DNA from: Candidatus Saccharimonadota bacterium
GTDB lineage: Bacteria; Patescibacteriota; Saccharimonadia; Saccharimonadales; Saccharimonadaceae
NCBI GenBank assembly: GCA_017460105.1
Contig: JAFUBS010000001.1
Span: forward strand, 1 to 64,000
Reading direction: 5' to 3'
Length of the DNA stretch: 64,000 nt
In this document: positions 1-9,122 of the stretch, in pieces
Position numbering within the stretch: position 1 is the first letter of the stretch
Layout: each line of letters opens with the position of its first letter
Notes under the pieces: generated by a model
Told to the model about the DNA's origin: nothing
Databases searched by the model: none
The model's input: the letters and a program-made list of their open reading frames with translations, nothing else
Program-made: the position numbers and the translations under genes

Positions 1-345
1 ATGAAAACGCACGAAATGAATCTACAACCCAAATACTTTGATTTCATTAAAGATGGTACAAAACGAATTGAACTTCGTCTCTTTGATGAAAAACGTCAAC
101 AAATTCAACTCGGAGATACAATTGAGTTCACTAAGTCGAAGAATGAAAAATTCACAGCAGAGGTTATCGGACTTCTTAGATACAATTCATTTAATGATTT
201 ATTTGAAGATTTTGATATTTCAATACTTGCCGATAAGTCTATGACAAAACAAGAATTACTTGACGTATTGTCTGAGTTCTATACACCAGAAAAGCAAGCA
301 AAATTTGGCGTACTTGGTATCAGGCTAAAATTACTGCAATCGTAA
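1..345 (+). CDS. ASCH-domain protein
   Basis: A 114-residue protein that is a single ASCH (PUA-like, RNA-binding fold) domain. It opens with the typical pattern of this family: a short strand, a helix with 'FDFIKDGTK', then 'IELRL', followed by a 'LGDTIEF' strand around residues 37-43. ASCH proteins are thought to bind RNA or modified nucleosides; some are amidohydrolases for N4-acetylcytidine. No specific substrate can be read here. The ATG is at base 1, so upstream signals are outside the window; the domain looks complete, which makes this start plausible. It converges on another ASCH gene (387-1214), with a shared terminator between them. Confidence 0.75.
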   Translation: MKTHEMNLQPKYFDFIKDGTKRIELRLFDEKRQQIQLGDTIEFTKSKNEKFTAEVIGLLRYNSFNDLFEDFDISILADKSMTKQELLDVLSEFYTPEKQAKFGVLGIRLKLLQS

Positions 346-351
346 ACAATA

Positions 352-381
352 AAAAAGACGCTCCTGGCGGGGCGCCTTTTT
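352..381. terminator. bidirectional terminator between convergent ASCH genes
   Basis: A-run, GC-rich stem (GACGCTCC/GGGGCGCC with mismatch) and T-run. The A and T flanks let it work on both strands. Confidence 0.65.
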
Positions 382-386
382 GCTGA

Positions 387-1214
387 TTAGATGGTTCCGT
401 TGAATACGTGTTCTCTGGAATGGTCATTGTAGTAGCCACTATCAAGAACTTGAGTCTCTTCCCAACCATACTTTTTGATAATTCCAGCAAACTGGTCGAG
501 TTTATAGTCGGCAATGGTAATGAGTGGCTTGGTCGTGCCGAGCCATTCAAAACATCTTTCGACTAAAGCCGTAGCGATACCTCGTTTCTGATACTCTGGC
601 TTTACGTAGAGCGTGCTGATTTTGAGTTCCGTTTTGTCTTTTTTGAGAAATGCCGTAGCGGCAATTTTGCCATCAACGTAGCAAGTAATTACCTCACGTT
701 CTCCATCAAAGATGCCCGGAACGTACTTACCGTAGAAATGATCGCAATGCGACGGATAGTCTTTGCGAATCCAATCCGTAATCATATAACTTTCTGCAAT
801 CAGTTTTGAGAAAGTCTTATTGCGTTCCGCTTTCAGCAAGTCAGATGCTTTCAGGAATTCAATCGTGGGCTTCTTGGCGTCATTGGTCTTGAATCTCAAT
901 TCAAAGGCATAAACACCGAGCGACTCCCTATCCTTCGGATAAATATCGCGGAGCGTCCTGAGTGCTCCATCGAAAGTCATATCCGGAAGTACGTTTTTTA
1001 CCCCCTCTGCTTCAAGCATTCTCTCAAAACTGTCGTACACGCTAACACGCAGTACATCGAACTCGTTCTTGCCATAGTTCTCAAAAGTAATAGTGTCTCC
1101 TTGCCTCACTTTCTTGATTTGCGAGTATCCTACTCGAATTTCAAGGCTCTTGCTCCCGTTTTTGAGTTGACGGAAGTATTCCTTTTTGACTCTCCAGACG
1201 TGTTTTTTCGTCAT
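387..1214 (-). CDS. ASCH domain fused to GNAT acetyltransferase
   Basis: A 275-residue two-domain protein. Residues 1-108 form an ASCH domain ('LKNGSKSLEIRV', 'VRQGDTITF') related to the neighbour at 1-345. Residues about 115-275 form a GNAT N-acetyltransferase with the acetyl-CoA-binding motif A at 201-218 (LYVKPEYQKRGIATALV). The fusion suggests acetylation of an RNA-linked or nucleoside substrate, but this is inference; the GNAT half could act on a protein or small molecule. The start is set by a strong AAGGAGT site 11-12 bases upstream. Transcribed toward the first ASCH gene; the two stop codons lie about 40 bases apart. Confidence 0.75.
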   Translation of the reverse strand: MTKKHVWRVKKEYFRQLKNGSKSLEIRVGYSQIKKVRQGDTITFENYGKNEFDVLRVSVYDSFERMLEAEGVKNVLPDMTFDGALRTLRDIYPKDRESLGVYAFELRFKTNDAKKPTIEFLKASDLLKAERNKTFSKLIAESYMITDWIRKDYPSHCDHFYGKYVPGIFDGEREVITCYVDGKIAATAFLKKDKTELKISTLYVKPEYQKRGIATALVERCFEWLGTTKPLITIADYKLDQFAGIIKKYGWEETQVLDSGYYNDHSREHVFNGTI

Positions 1215-1308
1215 CGTTAATCAACTCCTTTCAATGTTCTATAGATGGGGTTTACACTATCCTTCTTATTATGTCATAAAAGTATTAAAAATGCAAGATG
1301 AGGAGTTT

Positions 1309-2316
1309 TTATTGTTCAACTTTTAGTTCGATGAGTTCGGTGATTTTGTTTTCTTCGCGGAGTGCGTCGAAACGTTTTTGGAATTCGGTGAATGGGACCT
1401 TGATAGAGACGAAATCGACTTCGGTTTCGGTCTTTTTGATGAGTTTGACGAAGTAATAGCCATCACCATTGATGGAGACGAAGCGTCCACTTTGCTGGCC
1501 TGGCTCTAATTTGATGGCCTCGGATGCGCGACCGCCATCAATATTCTGACTACCGACCATGCCACCGGTTTCCTGATATTCTACTTTATCACCAAGAGCT
1601 TCGGCGATTGCTGCGTAGTCGCCACCGTTTTCGGAGAGGAGTTTTTCTACCTGGGTGGCAATTTTGTTGGCATTATCGTCTATCTGCATCTCGACTTTGG
1701 ACTTAATAATCGTGAGCTCTAGCATGCGGAGATATTCATCTTTGTCTAGACCAAAATTCTCTTTGATAATCTTGAGAAACGCTTCTTCACTGCGCTCGAC
1801 GCCGCCAAGACTGCGATGACGTTCGTATTCTTGATTAATTTCATCTTGGGTAACCGTGATTCCCTGCTCTTTGGCAAGCTTTAAAGCAAAAGTATATTCC
1901 TCCGCTTCGGAAAGTGCAGCACGCATGTATTGCTCGCGAAGAGCCTCGATAGAGCCTTCGTTATTCACATCGCCAGATTGGCGTTCGATGGAAAGTAGAC
2001 TGCTGCGATAGAACATTAGATAATCAGAAAAACGTACGCTTTCTTCGTCAACTTTGGCGACTGGGGCTGGAATTATCTTGGTGATACGAAAAAGCATATC
2101 GTCGGTCATATTAAAACGATAAAGCGCAAGCCAACCACTAGTAACAACAATCCCAAGTACGACAAATGCGATCAACACCGTGCTAATAACGACGCGATGC
2201 TTGGTCCACTGAAGAGGGTATTTAAACTTGCGGCCGCGCGCAAGAACTTCTTCGCGACGTTCGTCGACCTTTTCTTGTTCAGTTTTTTTCTCTGCTTTCT
2301 TCTTTAAGAGAGTCAT
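1309..2316 (-). CDS. membrane-anchored SurA/PpiC-type peptidyl-prolyl isomerase
   Basis: About 335 residues. A lysine/arginine-rich cytoplasmic start is followed by one membrane segment (around residues 40-65 of the corrected protein) and an extracytoplasmic SurA N-terminal-type helical domain. The last ~100 residues contain a PpiC/parvulin-like rotamase segment ('GGMVGSQNIDGG', 'LEPGQQSG', 'GYYFVKL'). It probably folds secreted or surface proteins outside the membrane. An upstream in-frame ATG at 2364 lies inside tRNA-Arg and is rejected. The ATG at 2316 follows a TATAAT box by 6 bases, a leaderless start. Which parvulin active-site residues remain was not established. Confidence 0.75.
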   Translation of the reverse strand: MTLLKKKAEKKTEQEKVDERREEVLARGRKFKYPLQWTKHRVVISTVLIAFVVLGIVVTSGWLALYRFNMTDDMLFRITKIIPAPVAKVDEESVRFSDYLMFYRSSLLSIERQSGDVNNEGSIEALREQYMRAALSEAEEYTFALKLAKEQGITVTQDEINQEYERHRSLGGVERSEEAFLKIIKENFGLDKDEYLRMLELTIIKSKVEMQIDDNANKIATQVEKLLSENGGDYAAIAEALGDKVEYQETGGMVGSQNIDGGRASEAIKLEPGQQSGRFVSINGDGYYFVKLIKKTETEVDFVSIKVPFTEFQKRFDALREENKITELIELKVEQ

Positions 2317-2337
2317 GATATAATTATAGCATAATAT

Positions 2338-2413
2338 GGCCCGGTGGCTCAATGGATAGAGCAATTCCGTCCTAAGGAAGAGGTTGTGCGTTCGACTCGC
2401 ACCCGGGTCACCA
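2338..2413 (+). tRNA. tRNA-Arg (anticodon CCU)
   Basis: Full cloverleaf: acceptor GGCCCGG/CCGGGTC (one GU pair), D-arm GCTC/GAGC, anticodon loop GTCCTAA with CCT, T-arm GTGCG-TTCGACT-CGCAC. The 3' CCA is encoded and is followed at once by a T-run that can end transcription. Confidence 0.95.
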
Positions 2414-2465
2414 TTTTTTATTATTTAATGTTTATGCATATTTAAAAAAGATGTATAATATTATT

Positions 2466-3317
2466 ATGCGCAAGGTCAAACATGCTATCTTTATTGCTTT
2501 GTTCATATTGGTAACTGTTGGCATGGGGGCGAGTGTTTATTTTTCTATTCAGGGCGACAATAATTACGATTATGTGGTGGAGACTAATGCATTCTTTGCG
2601 CCGTTTGAGTTTTATGAAAACCGCAAAATCGTAGGTGTAGATGTAGATATTGTTAACCGCGTCGCAGAAAAAATGAACAAAAAAATTCAGATTAAGAATG
2701 TGGAATTTGACGTGATAATTGACAATGTGGAAGCGGGGCTGATTGCCGATGCTGGTGCGGCTGGGCTCACAATTACACCGGCGCGCGAAGAAAAGGTTAA
2801 CTTTACGATTCCCTACTATGATTCGGTACAGTACGTAATCTTCAACCGCAATAATCCGCCGTCTTTGAGAGATGATCATATCGTCTGGGAGGCGCTAGCT
2901 GGTACGAAACTGGGCTCACAGATTGGGAGTACCGGATATATATTTGTGGATAGCGAAATAAAGGATGGTGTATTATCTGGCACAAATACGGAAATCAAGG
3001 GTATCGATTCGCATCAATTGGCAGCTGACGCAATCAATGCGCATATTATCGACTATGCTATCGCGGACGAACTCGCGGCAAAATTTATCGTAGAAAAAAA
3101 TCCGGAGTTTGACGCTTTGCCATTATATTATTCTGGCCCGACACGTGCGGAAGATTATCCAGTGGAAGAATCTTATGCGATTGCAGTCAATAAATCGCGT
3201 GGGGATTTACTCGAGGCATTTAATGAAGTACTTGGCGAAATGTTAACCGAGGACCAAAACGGACAAACAGAAATTGACCGTTTGGTTTTAAAATATATGG
3301 GACTTACCAATGAGTGA
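2466..3317 (+). CDS. amino-acid ABC transporter, substrate-binding protein
   Basis: A 283-residue periplasmic-binding-protein-type receptor of the polar amino acid (His/Gln/cystine) family. A hydrophobic N-terminal anchor (about residues 5-26) precedes the type II binding fold: 'NAFFAPFEF', 'VGVDVDIVNRVAEKM', 'ADAGAAGLTITPAREEKVNFT', 'GSQIGSTGYIF'. No lipobox cysteine is evident, so it is probably held by the uncleaved helix. The start is ATG 2466, six bases after TATAAT (2454-2459), rather than the in-frame ATG at 2451 that overlaps the promoter. It overlaps the permease gene by 8 bases and forms an operon with the next two genes. It likely imports an amino acid that the reduced genome cannot make. 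Confidence 0.87.
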   Translation: MRKVKHAIFIALFILVTVGMGASVYFSIQGDNNYDYVVETNAFFAPFEFYENRKIVGVDVDIVNRVAEKMNKKIQIKNVEFDVIIDNVEAGLIADAGAAGLTITPAREEKVNFTIPYYDSVQYVIFNRNNPPSLRDDHIVWEALAGTKLGSQIGSTGYIFVDSEIKDGVLSGTNTEIKGIDSHQLAADAINAHIIDYAIADELAAKFIVEKNPEFDALPLYYSGPTRAEDYPVEESYAIAVNKSRGDLLEAFNEVLGEMLTEDQNGQTEIDRLVLKYMGLTNE

Positions 3318-4014
3318 TTTCTTTGCAAAAATAGCAGAATTATTTAGTACACCGGAATATATTGATTCCCTGCTACACGGATTCTTGCTGACGATTCAAG
3401 TTTCATATTTTGCAATATTAATTGGAATTTTGCTCGGTACAGTTATTGCACTCGTTGACACAGCAAAGCCGTCTAAGTGGTTAGTAGTACCAAAGTTTAT
3501 TTGCAGCACATATGTGGCGATTATACGCGGTACACCAATGGCGTTGCAACTGTTTATTATGTTCTTTATTATCTTCGCGATTCGGGGATTCCCGAGCATC
3601 ATCACTGCGATTATTGCGTTTGGACTGAACTCTGCTGCGTACACCGCAGAAGTGATTCGTGGTGGGATATTGTCGGTGGACAAAGGCCAAACTGAAGCCG
3701 GAATGGCACTCGGACTTTCGCAGACTACAATTTTTATGAAAATTGTGGCACCACAAGCAATTAAAAACATTATCCCGGCACTCGGCAACGAAATTATTAC
3801 TGTGATTAAGGAAACTGCTATTGTGAGCATGGTAGGAATGTATGATCTAAACATGGCCGCGAAGGATATCGGTTCTGGACAGAATATGGCGAGCTACATC
3901 GTACCGATGTTCACGGCGGCATTATTCTACCTCGCGACAATTTATCTGATTACATTTATTGTGAAGCGAATAGAAAAAGGTCTAAGGCGAAGTGATTTGA
4001 GGGCGGAAGAGTAA
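3310..4014 (+). CDS. amino-acid ABC transporter permease (HisM/GlnP family)
   Basis: A 234-residue inner-membrane permease. It has about five membrane helices and the EAA loop that contacts the ATPase ('EAGMALGLSQTTIFMKIVAPQAIKNIIPALGNE', given here in part: EAGMALGLS around residues 126-134). It works with the binding protein before it and the ATPase after it. It overlaps the binding-protein gene by 8 bases and the ATPase gene by 1 base (TAATG), which points to translational coupling. Confidence 0.9.
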   Translation: MSDFFAKIAELFSTPEYIDSLLHGFLLTIQVSYFAILIGILLGTVIALVDTAKPSKWLVVPKFICSTYVAIIRGTPMALQLFIMFFIIFAIRGFPSIITAIIAFGLNSAAYTAEVIRGGILSVDKGQTEAGMALGLSQTTIFMKIVAPQAIKNIIPALGNEIITVIKETAIVSMVGMYDLNMAAKDIGSGQNMASYIVPMFTAALFYLATIYLITFIVKRIEKGLRRSDLRAEE

Positions 4015-4745
4015 TGGAAAGAAATACAGAACTCATCATTAAAGATTTGAAGAAAACTTACGGCAAGAATAAGGTACTACGTGGAATTGATTTTGAACTG
4101 CATGAAGGTGAGCGTGTCGTAGTACTAGGACCAAGTGGGTCTGGTAAATCTACGTTTCTTCGATGTATAAATCGGATTGAAGAGCCGACTGATGGTCTAG
4201 TTAGTTTCGACGGAACGATTGTGACCGACAAAAACATCCGTAAAGTGCGCCGAGATATTGGGATGGTTTTTCAACATTTTAATTTGATTAGTAATTTGAC
4301 CGTGATGGAAAACTTGATGTTGGCACCGGTGAAGCTAAGAGTCATGAAACGTGATGCGGCGGAAAAGCGTGCAAAAGAATTACTCAGACATATTGGATTA
4401 TCTAACAAAGCAAATGCTTATCCTGCTTCCCTATCTGGCGGACAGAAGCAGCGCATTGCAATCATCCGGGCAATGATGATGTCGCCAGAAGTACTGCTGT
4501 TTGACGAGCCAACTTCGGCGCTAGACCCAGAATCTATAGGCGACGTGCTTTCGCTAATTCGTGAACTAGCTGACCACGGAATGACGATTATGATTGTGAC
4601 ACACGAAATGAGTTTTGCGCGAGAAATTGCAACGCGAATTGTCTTCATTGATAAAGGCAAAATTATCGAGGAAGGTACGCCGACGGAATTCTTTGAGCAT
4701 CCAAAAACGCCAAGGGTGCGAGAATTTCTGGAGAAAGTACTTTAA
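4014..4745 (+). CDS. amino-acid ABC transporter ATPase (GlnQ family)
   Basis: A 243-residue ATPase with a complete nucleotide-binding set: Walker A GPSGSGKST (about residues 39-47), Q-loop 'MVFQHFNL', signature LSGGQKQR, Walker B 'VLLFDEPTSALD' and switch histidine 'IVTHE'. It powers amino-acid import through the two preceding genes. The gene starts inside the permease stop codon. The closest family is the polar amino acid uptake (PAAT) ATPases; substrate unknown. Confidence 0.92.
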   Translation: MERNTELIIKDLKKTYGKNKVLRGIDFELHEGERVVVLGPSGSGKSTFLRCINRIEEPTDGLVSFDGTIVTDKNIRKVRRDIGMVFQHFNLISNLTVMENLMLAPVKLRVMKRDAAEKRAKELLRHIGLSNKANAYPASLSGGQKQRIAIIRAMMMSPEVLLFDEPTSALDPESIGDVLSLIRELADHGMTIMIVTHEMSFAREIATRIVFIDKGKIIEEGTPTEFFEHPKTPRVREFLEKVL

Positions 4746-4800
4746 GCGTTTTCTCCGACACCAGTTTTATGATATAATATGGCTAAAATAAGGAGTAAAA

Positions 4801-5993
4801 TGAAAGTACTATGTGTTAATGCTGGTTCGTCTTCGTTGAAATTCCAACTATACGATATGCCGGCGGAAATTTCTATTATTGGCGGTTATGTAGAAAAGAT
4901 TGGGGCGAAGGACAGTTTTTATACGATCAAATTTGAAGGCAAGAAAACTGAAACTAAGCGCGAAATCCGAGACCACTCTGAGGCAGTGGAAGTGATGCTA
5001 GAAGAATTAGTGAACTACGGGGCAGTCTCTGAGCTGAGTGAGATTCGTGGCGTAGGACACCGCGTGCTTCACGGTGGCGAAAAGTATTCTGATTCAGTAA
5101 TAATTGATAATCAGGTGCTCAAAGATATTAAGGATTTAACAAAGCTTGGGCCTTTGCATCATCCTGGCAACATTGCCGGGATTAAAGCAATGCAAAAAGC
5201 ATTGCCGGATGCGGTGCAGGTGGCAGTGTTTGACACAGCATTTCATCAGACAATTCCAAAAGAACAGTTTATGTATCCAGTACCGATGAAGTGGTATGAA
5301 AAATATGGTGTAAGAAAGTATGGTTTCCATGGTACGAGTCACAAATATATTACAGAAGTAATGCAGAAGAAGCTTGGCAAAGAAAATATTAATTTGATTA
5401 TCTGCCACGTAGGTTCCGGAGCTTCAATTACAGCAGTAAAAGACGGCAAAAGCTACGATACGACGATGGGCCTGACTCCACTCGATGGACTAATGATGGG
5501 TACTAGGTCTGGTTCAATTGACCCGTCTATCATTAAATATATGATTGACGAGGCCGGAATGACATATGACGAAGTAGATGAAGCGCTCAACAAAAAATCT
5601 GGTTTGCTTGGAGTTTGTGGTTTTAACGATAATCGCGACGTAGAAAAAGCCATTGAAAGAGGCGATGAAAATGCACGACTGGCACTTGATATGTACGTAG
5701 ACCGTATCGATCGCTATATTGCAGAGTACTACCTAGAACTCGGTGGCGAAGTTGATGCAATTGTATTTACGGCTGGCGTACTGGAAAACGGTGCCGAGAC
5801 GCGCGAATCTATCATTAAAGGCCTTGCACCACTAGGAATCAAGATTAATCGCGAAGTAAATGATGCGATAGCTAGCTTTAAGGAAATTACAAGTGGCGTA
5901 ATCACTGCAGAAGATTCAACGGTCCCAGTATACGTAGAACCGACGAATGAAGAAGTGATGATTATTCGCGACGCATACAGGTTTTGTAAATAG
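4801..5993 (+). CDS. ackA: acetate kinase
   Basis: Converts acetyl phosphate and ADP to acetate and ATP, a substrate-level ATP source in fermentative cells. The protein is 397 residues, the family norm. It begins MKVLCVNAGSSSLKFQL (phosphate-binding 1 motif) and carries 'GHRVLHGG', 'HNPANL'-position variant 'HHPGN', 'FDTAFH', 'KYGFHGTSH', and 'GARSGSIDP'-type 'GTRSGSIDP'. An in-frame ATG at 4779 directly abuts the TATAAT box (4773-4778) and cannot be the start. ATG 4801 has an AAGGAG site. No phosphotransacetylase gene lies next to it. A terminator follows. Confidence 0.93.
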
Positions 5994-6002
5994 ATAGCTA
6001 AA

Positions 6003-6034
6003 AGCCGAAACGAGAGGGGCGTTTCGGTTTTTTT
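6003..6034 (+). terminator. terminator after ackA
   Basis: Stem GCCGAAACG / CGTTTCGGT with a GAGGGG loop, followed by a run of T. Confidence 0.85.
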
Positions 6035-6061
6035 GTTTGCTAGATTTGATATAATAATGGT

Positions 6062-7000
6062 ATGGACATGTATGATTTGCTAAACGATTTTTTGGAGCAT
6101 TTGGAGATTGAGAGTGGTCGCAGCAAGAAGACGGTTGAAAACTACAAGCTCTACCTAGAAAGATTTTTGGAAATATGTTCAGAAATATTAAACAAAGACG
6201 ATTTGAAACCGTCTGATATTACTCGTGAAGTTTTGCGCAAATATCGTTTGAAGCTAAATCGCTATGGTTCGGAGAATGGCGGTGATGATTTGAAGGTAAT
6301 AACACAGGCATACCACCTGATTGCGCTTCGAGGATTTATGAAGTATTTGGCGCGGCGCGAGATAAAGTCGCTAGACCCTTCGCTGATTGAGCTACCACAC
6401 GTGGTGCGAAAACAAGTAACGTTCTTACATTTTGACGAAGTGGAAGACATGTTGGAACAGATTGATTTGTCTACTGAATCAGGTCTGCGTGACAGAGCGA
6501 TAATTGAGCTACTGTATTCCGGTGGACTTCGTGTGTCCGAGCTGACATCACTGAATCGTGACTCAATCAACCTAGAACGGCGTGAGTTTATGGTGCGTGG
6601 AAAAGGGTCCAAAGATCGGCCGATTTTTATCAGCCAATCTTGTGCGGACAGAGTAAGAGATTATCTCGACGCACGTACTGATTCCCTGCCGGCGTTATTC
6701 CTAAACAATTCGCGAAACCTACAAGCAGTTGATACGTCTGGCGACTATCGCCGGATGACGCCACGTTCAGTAGAAAGAGTGGTGCAAAAATATGCGAGAC
6801 TGGCTGGCATCACGAAGCATGTTTCCCCACATACTCTCAGACATTCATTTGCCACGGATTTGTTGATGAATGGTGCAGATATTCGCGCAGTGCAGTCAAT
6901 GCTAGGACACGCTGATATTTCTACGACACAAATATATACGCACGTGACAGATGCGCATCTGCGCGACATTCATGAAAAGTTTCATAGCGAGACGAAATAA
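6062..7000 (+). CDS. Xer-type tyrosine recombinase
   Basis: A 312-residue site-specific recombinase with an N-terminal SAM-like core-binding domain (residues ~1-95) and a C-terminal catalytic domain. All catalytic residues are visible: R157 (GGLRVSEL), K181 (RGKGSK), H257 and R260 (HTLRHS), H283 (LGHADIS) and Y292 (IYTHV). Length and motifs fit XerC/XerD for chromosome-dimer resolution; no integrase-like extra domain or phage genes are near. The start is leaderless: TATAAT at 6050-6055, ATG at 6062. It ends one base before the convergent pilin-adhesin gene. Confidence 0.88.
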   Translation: MDMYDLLNDFLEHLEIESGRSKKTVENYKLYLERFLEICSEILNKDDLKPSDITREVLRKYRLKLNRYGSENGGDDLKVITQAYHLIALRGFMKYLARREIKSLDPSLIELPHVVRKQVTFLHFDEVEDMLEQIDLSTESGLRDRAIIELLYSGGLRVSELTSLNRDSINLERREFMVRGKGSKDRPIFISQSCADRVRDYLDARTDSLPALFLNNSRNLQAVDTSGDYRRMTPRSVERVVQKYARLAGITKHVSPHTLRHSFATDLLMNGADIRAVQSMLGHADISTTQIYTHVTDAHLRDIHEKFHSETK

Positions 7001-9115
7001 TTATTGCTTGTATGACGTATCTTGTTTGTTGGTGATGGTATTTTTGATAACGAGTTTGCCGTCAATGTATGCGAAGACATTCCAATAATTGTAGGTGCCC
7101 GTAAGAGTGCCGCTGGCGTTCTTTGATTCTAGAGTGTAGGTGCCGAGTTGGGAGCTAGTGATTACGACTTTGAGATTGTTTGTTGTAGCAAAACTGCCCG
7201 TGCGGTTATAGATGTAGTAATAGTAGTTACGACCGCCGAGGGTGTTAATGGTGAAGGTCTCATTGCCGCAGTCGGAAATACAATCGTGGTCTAGTTGAGC
7301 AATCGTGGTGCCGTCTAGGTCGCTACTAATCTTGCTGCCGTAATAGGCGAGGAAGGTGGTGCCGTTGGATTTTTGACCGGACACGTAGGCGTCAAAATCT
7401 GGATATTTAGTTGGGTCGCCTGTACGACCTTTATCCCAGGTGGCTTTGACGGTAATAGTGTCGTTAAAGACTGACCAAATAGCATAGAGTGTAACGTTGT
7501 TATTGCTATCGGCTCTACTTTTGAGAGTGTCGTAATCTATGTTGTTTCTAGAGAAGTAGGTGCCACCAGGACATGTCTCACCGGCGGAGATACGATTGAT
7601 ACACCAGCCGTTGAAGAGATAGCCGGATTTGGTCGGTACATTGGACGAAATGTAGCAGTCACCACCAGATTGATGACAGTAATGTGAGCCAACTTGCTGG
7701 ACGCTGTCGGTGCTATAGTTGATATGGTAATTAGGCTCCCAATTGGCGCGCAAGGTAAGACGAACATCTGCACCTTCTGTGTCGGTAGGATTATTGCCGG
7801 CGGTGAGGACCTGCGTAGTGTTGTTCCTGGACCATGAGGTGAGGCTCTCGTCGCTGTAATTGGTGGCGTCAGTCCAGCCGATGAAGAAGTAGCCGTTGCG
7901 AGATGGAGTAGTGGTGATGTTGATTTTGTCGGCGTACTTTACGTTGCGATAGACGGATTCGCCAAGATTGTTGCCACCCTGAGTGTCGTAGGCGATATGG
8001 AGAGTATATGGAATAGGTTCCCAAATAGCGTAGAAGGTGATGTAATCAGAATACTTAGCATCCAGACGGTTGGGAGCATGGTAGGTCTCGCCAGCACGAT
8101 AGGTCTGTACTGTATTATTCTTGAGACCACTTTTGACTTGATCTGGTGTGGAGGCGCGGTCCGTGCTCCAGCCGACGAATCTGTAACCTTGTTTGTAGTA
8201 ATTCTCTACGCCCGGTAGAGCCATCGTACCACCGAAGGCGACCTTCTTCATACTAATCTTGCCAGACGTGGAACCGTTACCATTGAATGAGAGTTTGACG
8301 CTGTGATCCTGAGCGGATTCGGTAACTACGTCTGGATCGTATAGACGAACAACAGTAGAGATAGTAGATGGGCGTTCGGAATTACCTGCGTACCAACAAC
8401 TCATAATATAAAAATCAAAGTAGGCAGCACCATGCTCGACAGTCTCGGACGTAACAATGGTAGTAGAGTCGGCATCTTTGACTGGGATAATATAGAGGCC
8501 TTCGACACTAGAGAGATTTAGATTGTCATTATTGATGTCTTCCAGGTAACTAGTTACTTCGTTTTGGCCGTTTTCTTCGTTTTGGACGGTTTTACCGCCA
8601 TAGACTAGACGCGGAAAAGTGACAGCCTGTCTGAACTTGCCGTTGTCACCACCGCCGCCCGGAGTAAGAATGATATCACTGACACTGTGATTCTTTGCAT
8701 CGCCAAGCGCACGGGTGTTTACAATAAATGCGCCGTGCTTGTTAAGCGTGTCGCCACTATAGACTGCGGCACAGGTGTCTGGCGTCAAGTGAGAGCGGAG
8801 CTCTTCTTCGCTAAAATCATCTTCGCTATTGGCACGCCTGGTGGCCGCACGCCAGATTGACGTGTAGAGCTCGGTGTTCGTAGCATTGCCGGCGGCGTCT
8901 TGGTCGGTCTTGACATCAGCGATATATGAGTTATGAATGAAGCGAAGCGCCTCGGCCTGTGAGTCGATTTGTTCACGCGTAACGGTGGTCTCGAGCGCAG
9001 ATTGGGCACCAGAAGTGCTGCCGCTAACCACAGCAACAACAGCGATTGCGACCATCGAAAAAATACCGATAGCCAGTGTTACTTCCACCAAAGTGTCACC
9101 TACGCGCTTATGCAT
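7001..9115 (-). CDS. pilin-like surface adhesin with InlB B-type repeats
   Basis: About 704 residues. The start (MHKRVGDTLVEVTLAIGIF) is a type IV pilin-like class III signal with the Glu characteristic of +5 and a hydrophobic helix, though the usual Gly-Phe cleavage site is replaced by Gly-Asp. The body contains at least three InlB B-repeat/Flg_new-type units, each built round a 'GYxFxGW' strand ('GYRFVGWST', 'GYFFIGWTD', 'GYLFNGWCI') and ending 'ITFYAIWEP', 'LTLRANWEP', 'VTLYAIWS'. It is probably a minor pilin carrying an adhesive tip. It lies next to the prepilin peptidase, which supports pilus processing. Leaderless start: TATAAT six bases before ATG 9115, so the in-frame ATG at 9139 is rejected. 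Confidence 0.75.
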   Translation of the reverse strand: MHKRVGDTLVEVTLAIGIFSMVAIAVVAVVSGSTSGAQSALETTVTREQIDSQAEALRFIHNSYIADVKTDQDAAGNATNTELYTSIWRAATRRANSEDDFSEEELRSHLTPDTCAAVYSGDTLNKHGAFIVNTRALGDAKNHSVSDIILTPGGGGDNGKFRQAVTFPRLVYGGKTVQNEENGQNEVTSYLEDINNDNLNLSSVEGLYIIPVKDADSTTIVTSETVEHGAAYFDFYIMSCWYAGNSERPSTISTVVRLYDPDVVTESAQDHSVKLSFNGNGSTSGKISMKKVAFGGTMALPGVENYYKQGYRFVGWSTDRASTPDQVKSGLKNNTVQTYRAGETYHAPNRLDAKYSDYITFYAIWEPIPYTLHIAYDTQGGNNLGESVYRNVKYADKINITTTPSRNGYFFIGWTDATNYSDESLTSWSRNNTTQVLTAGNNPTDTEGADVRLTLRANWEPNYHINYSTDSVQQVGSHYCHQSGGDCYISSNVPTKSGYLFNGWCINRISAGETCPGGTYFSRNNIDYDTLKSRADSNNNVTLYAIWSVFNDTITVKATWDKGRTGDPTKYPDFDAYVSGQKSNGTTFLAYYGSKISSDLDGTTIAQLDHDCISDCGNETFTINTLGGRNYYYYIYNRTGSFATTNNLKVVITSSQLGTYTLESKNASGTLTGTYNYWNVFAYIDGKLVIKNTITNKQDTSYKQ

Positions 9116-9122
9116 AAAATTA

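Noticed and set aside
2317-2364. N-terminal extension of the SurA/PpiC-like protein
   Set aside because: It overlaps the opposite-strand tRNA-Arg and the gene's own -10 box.
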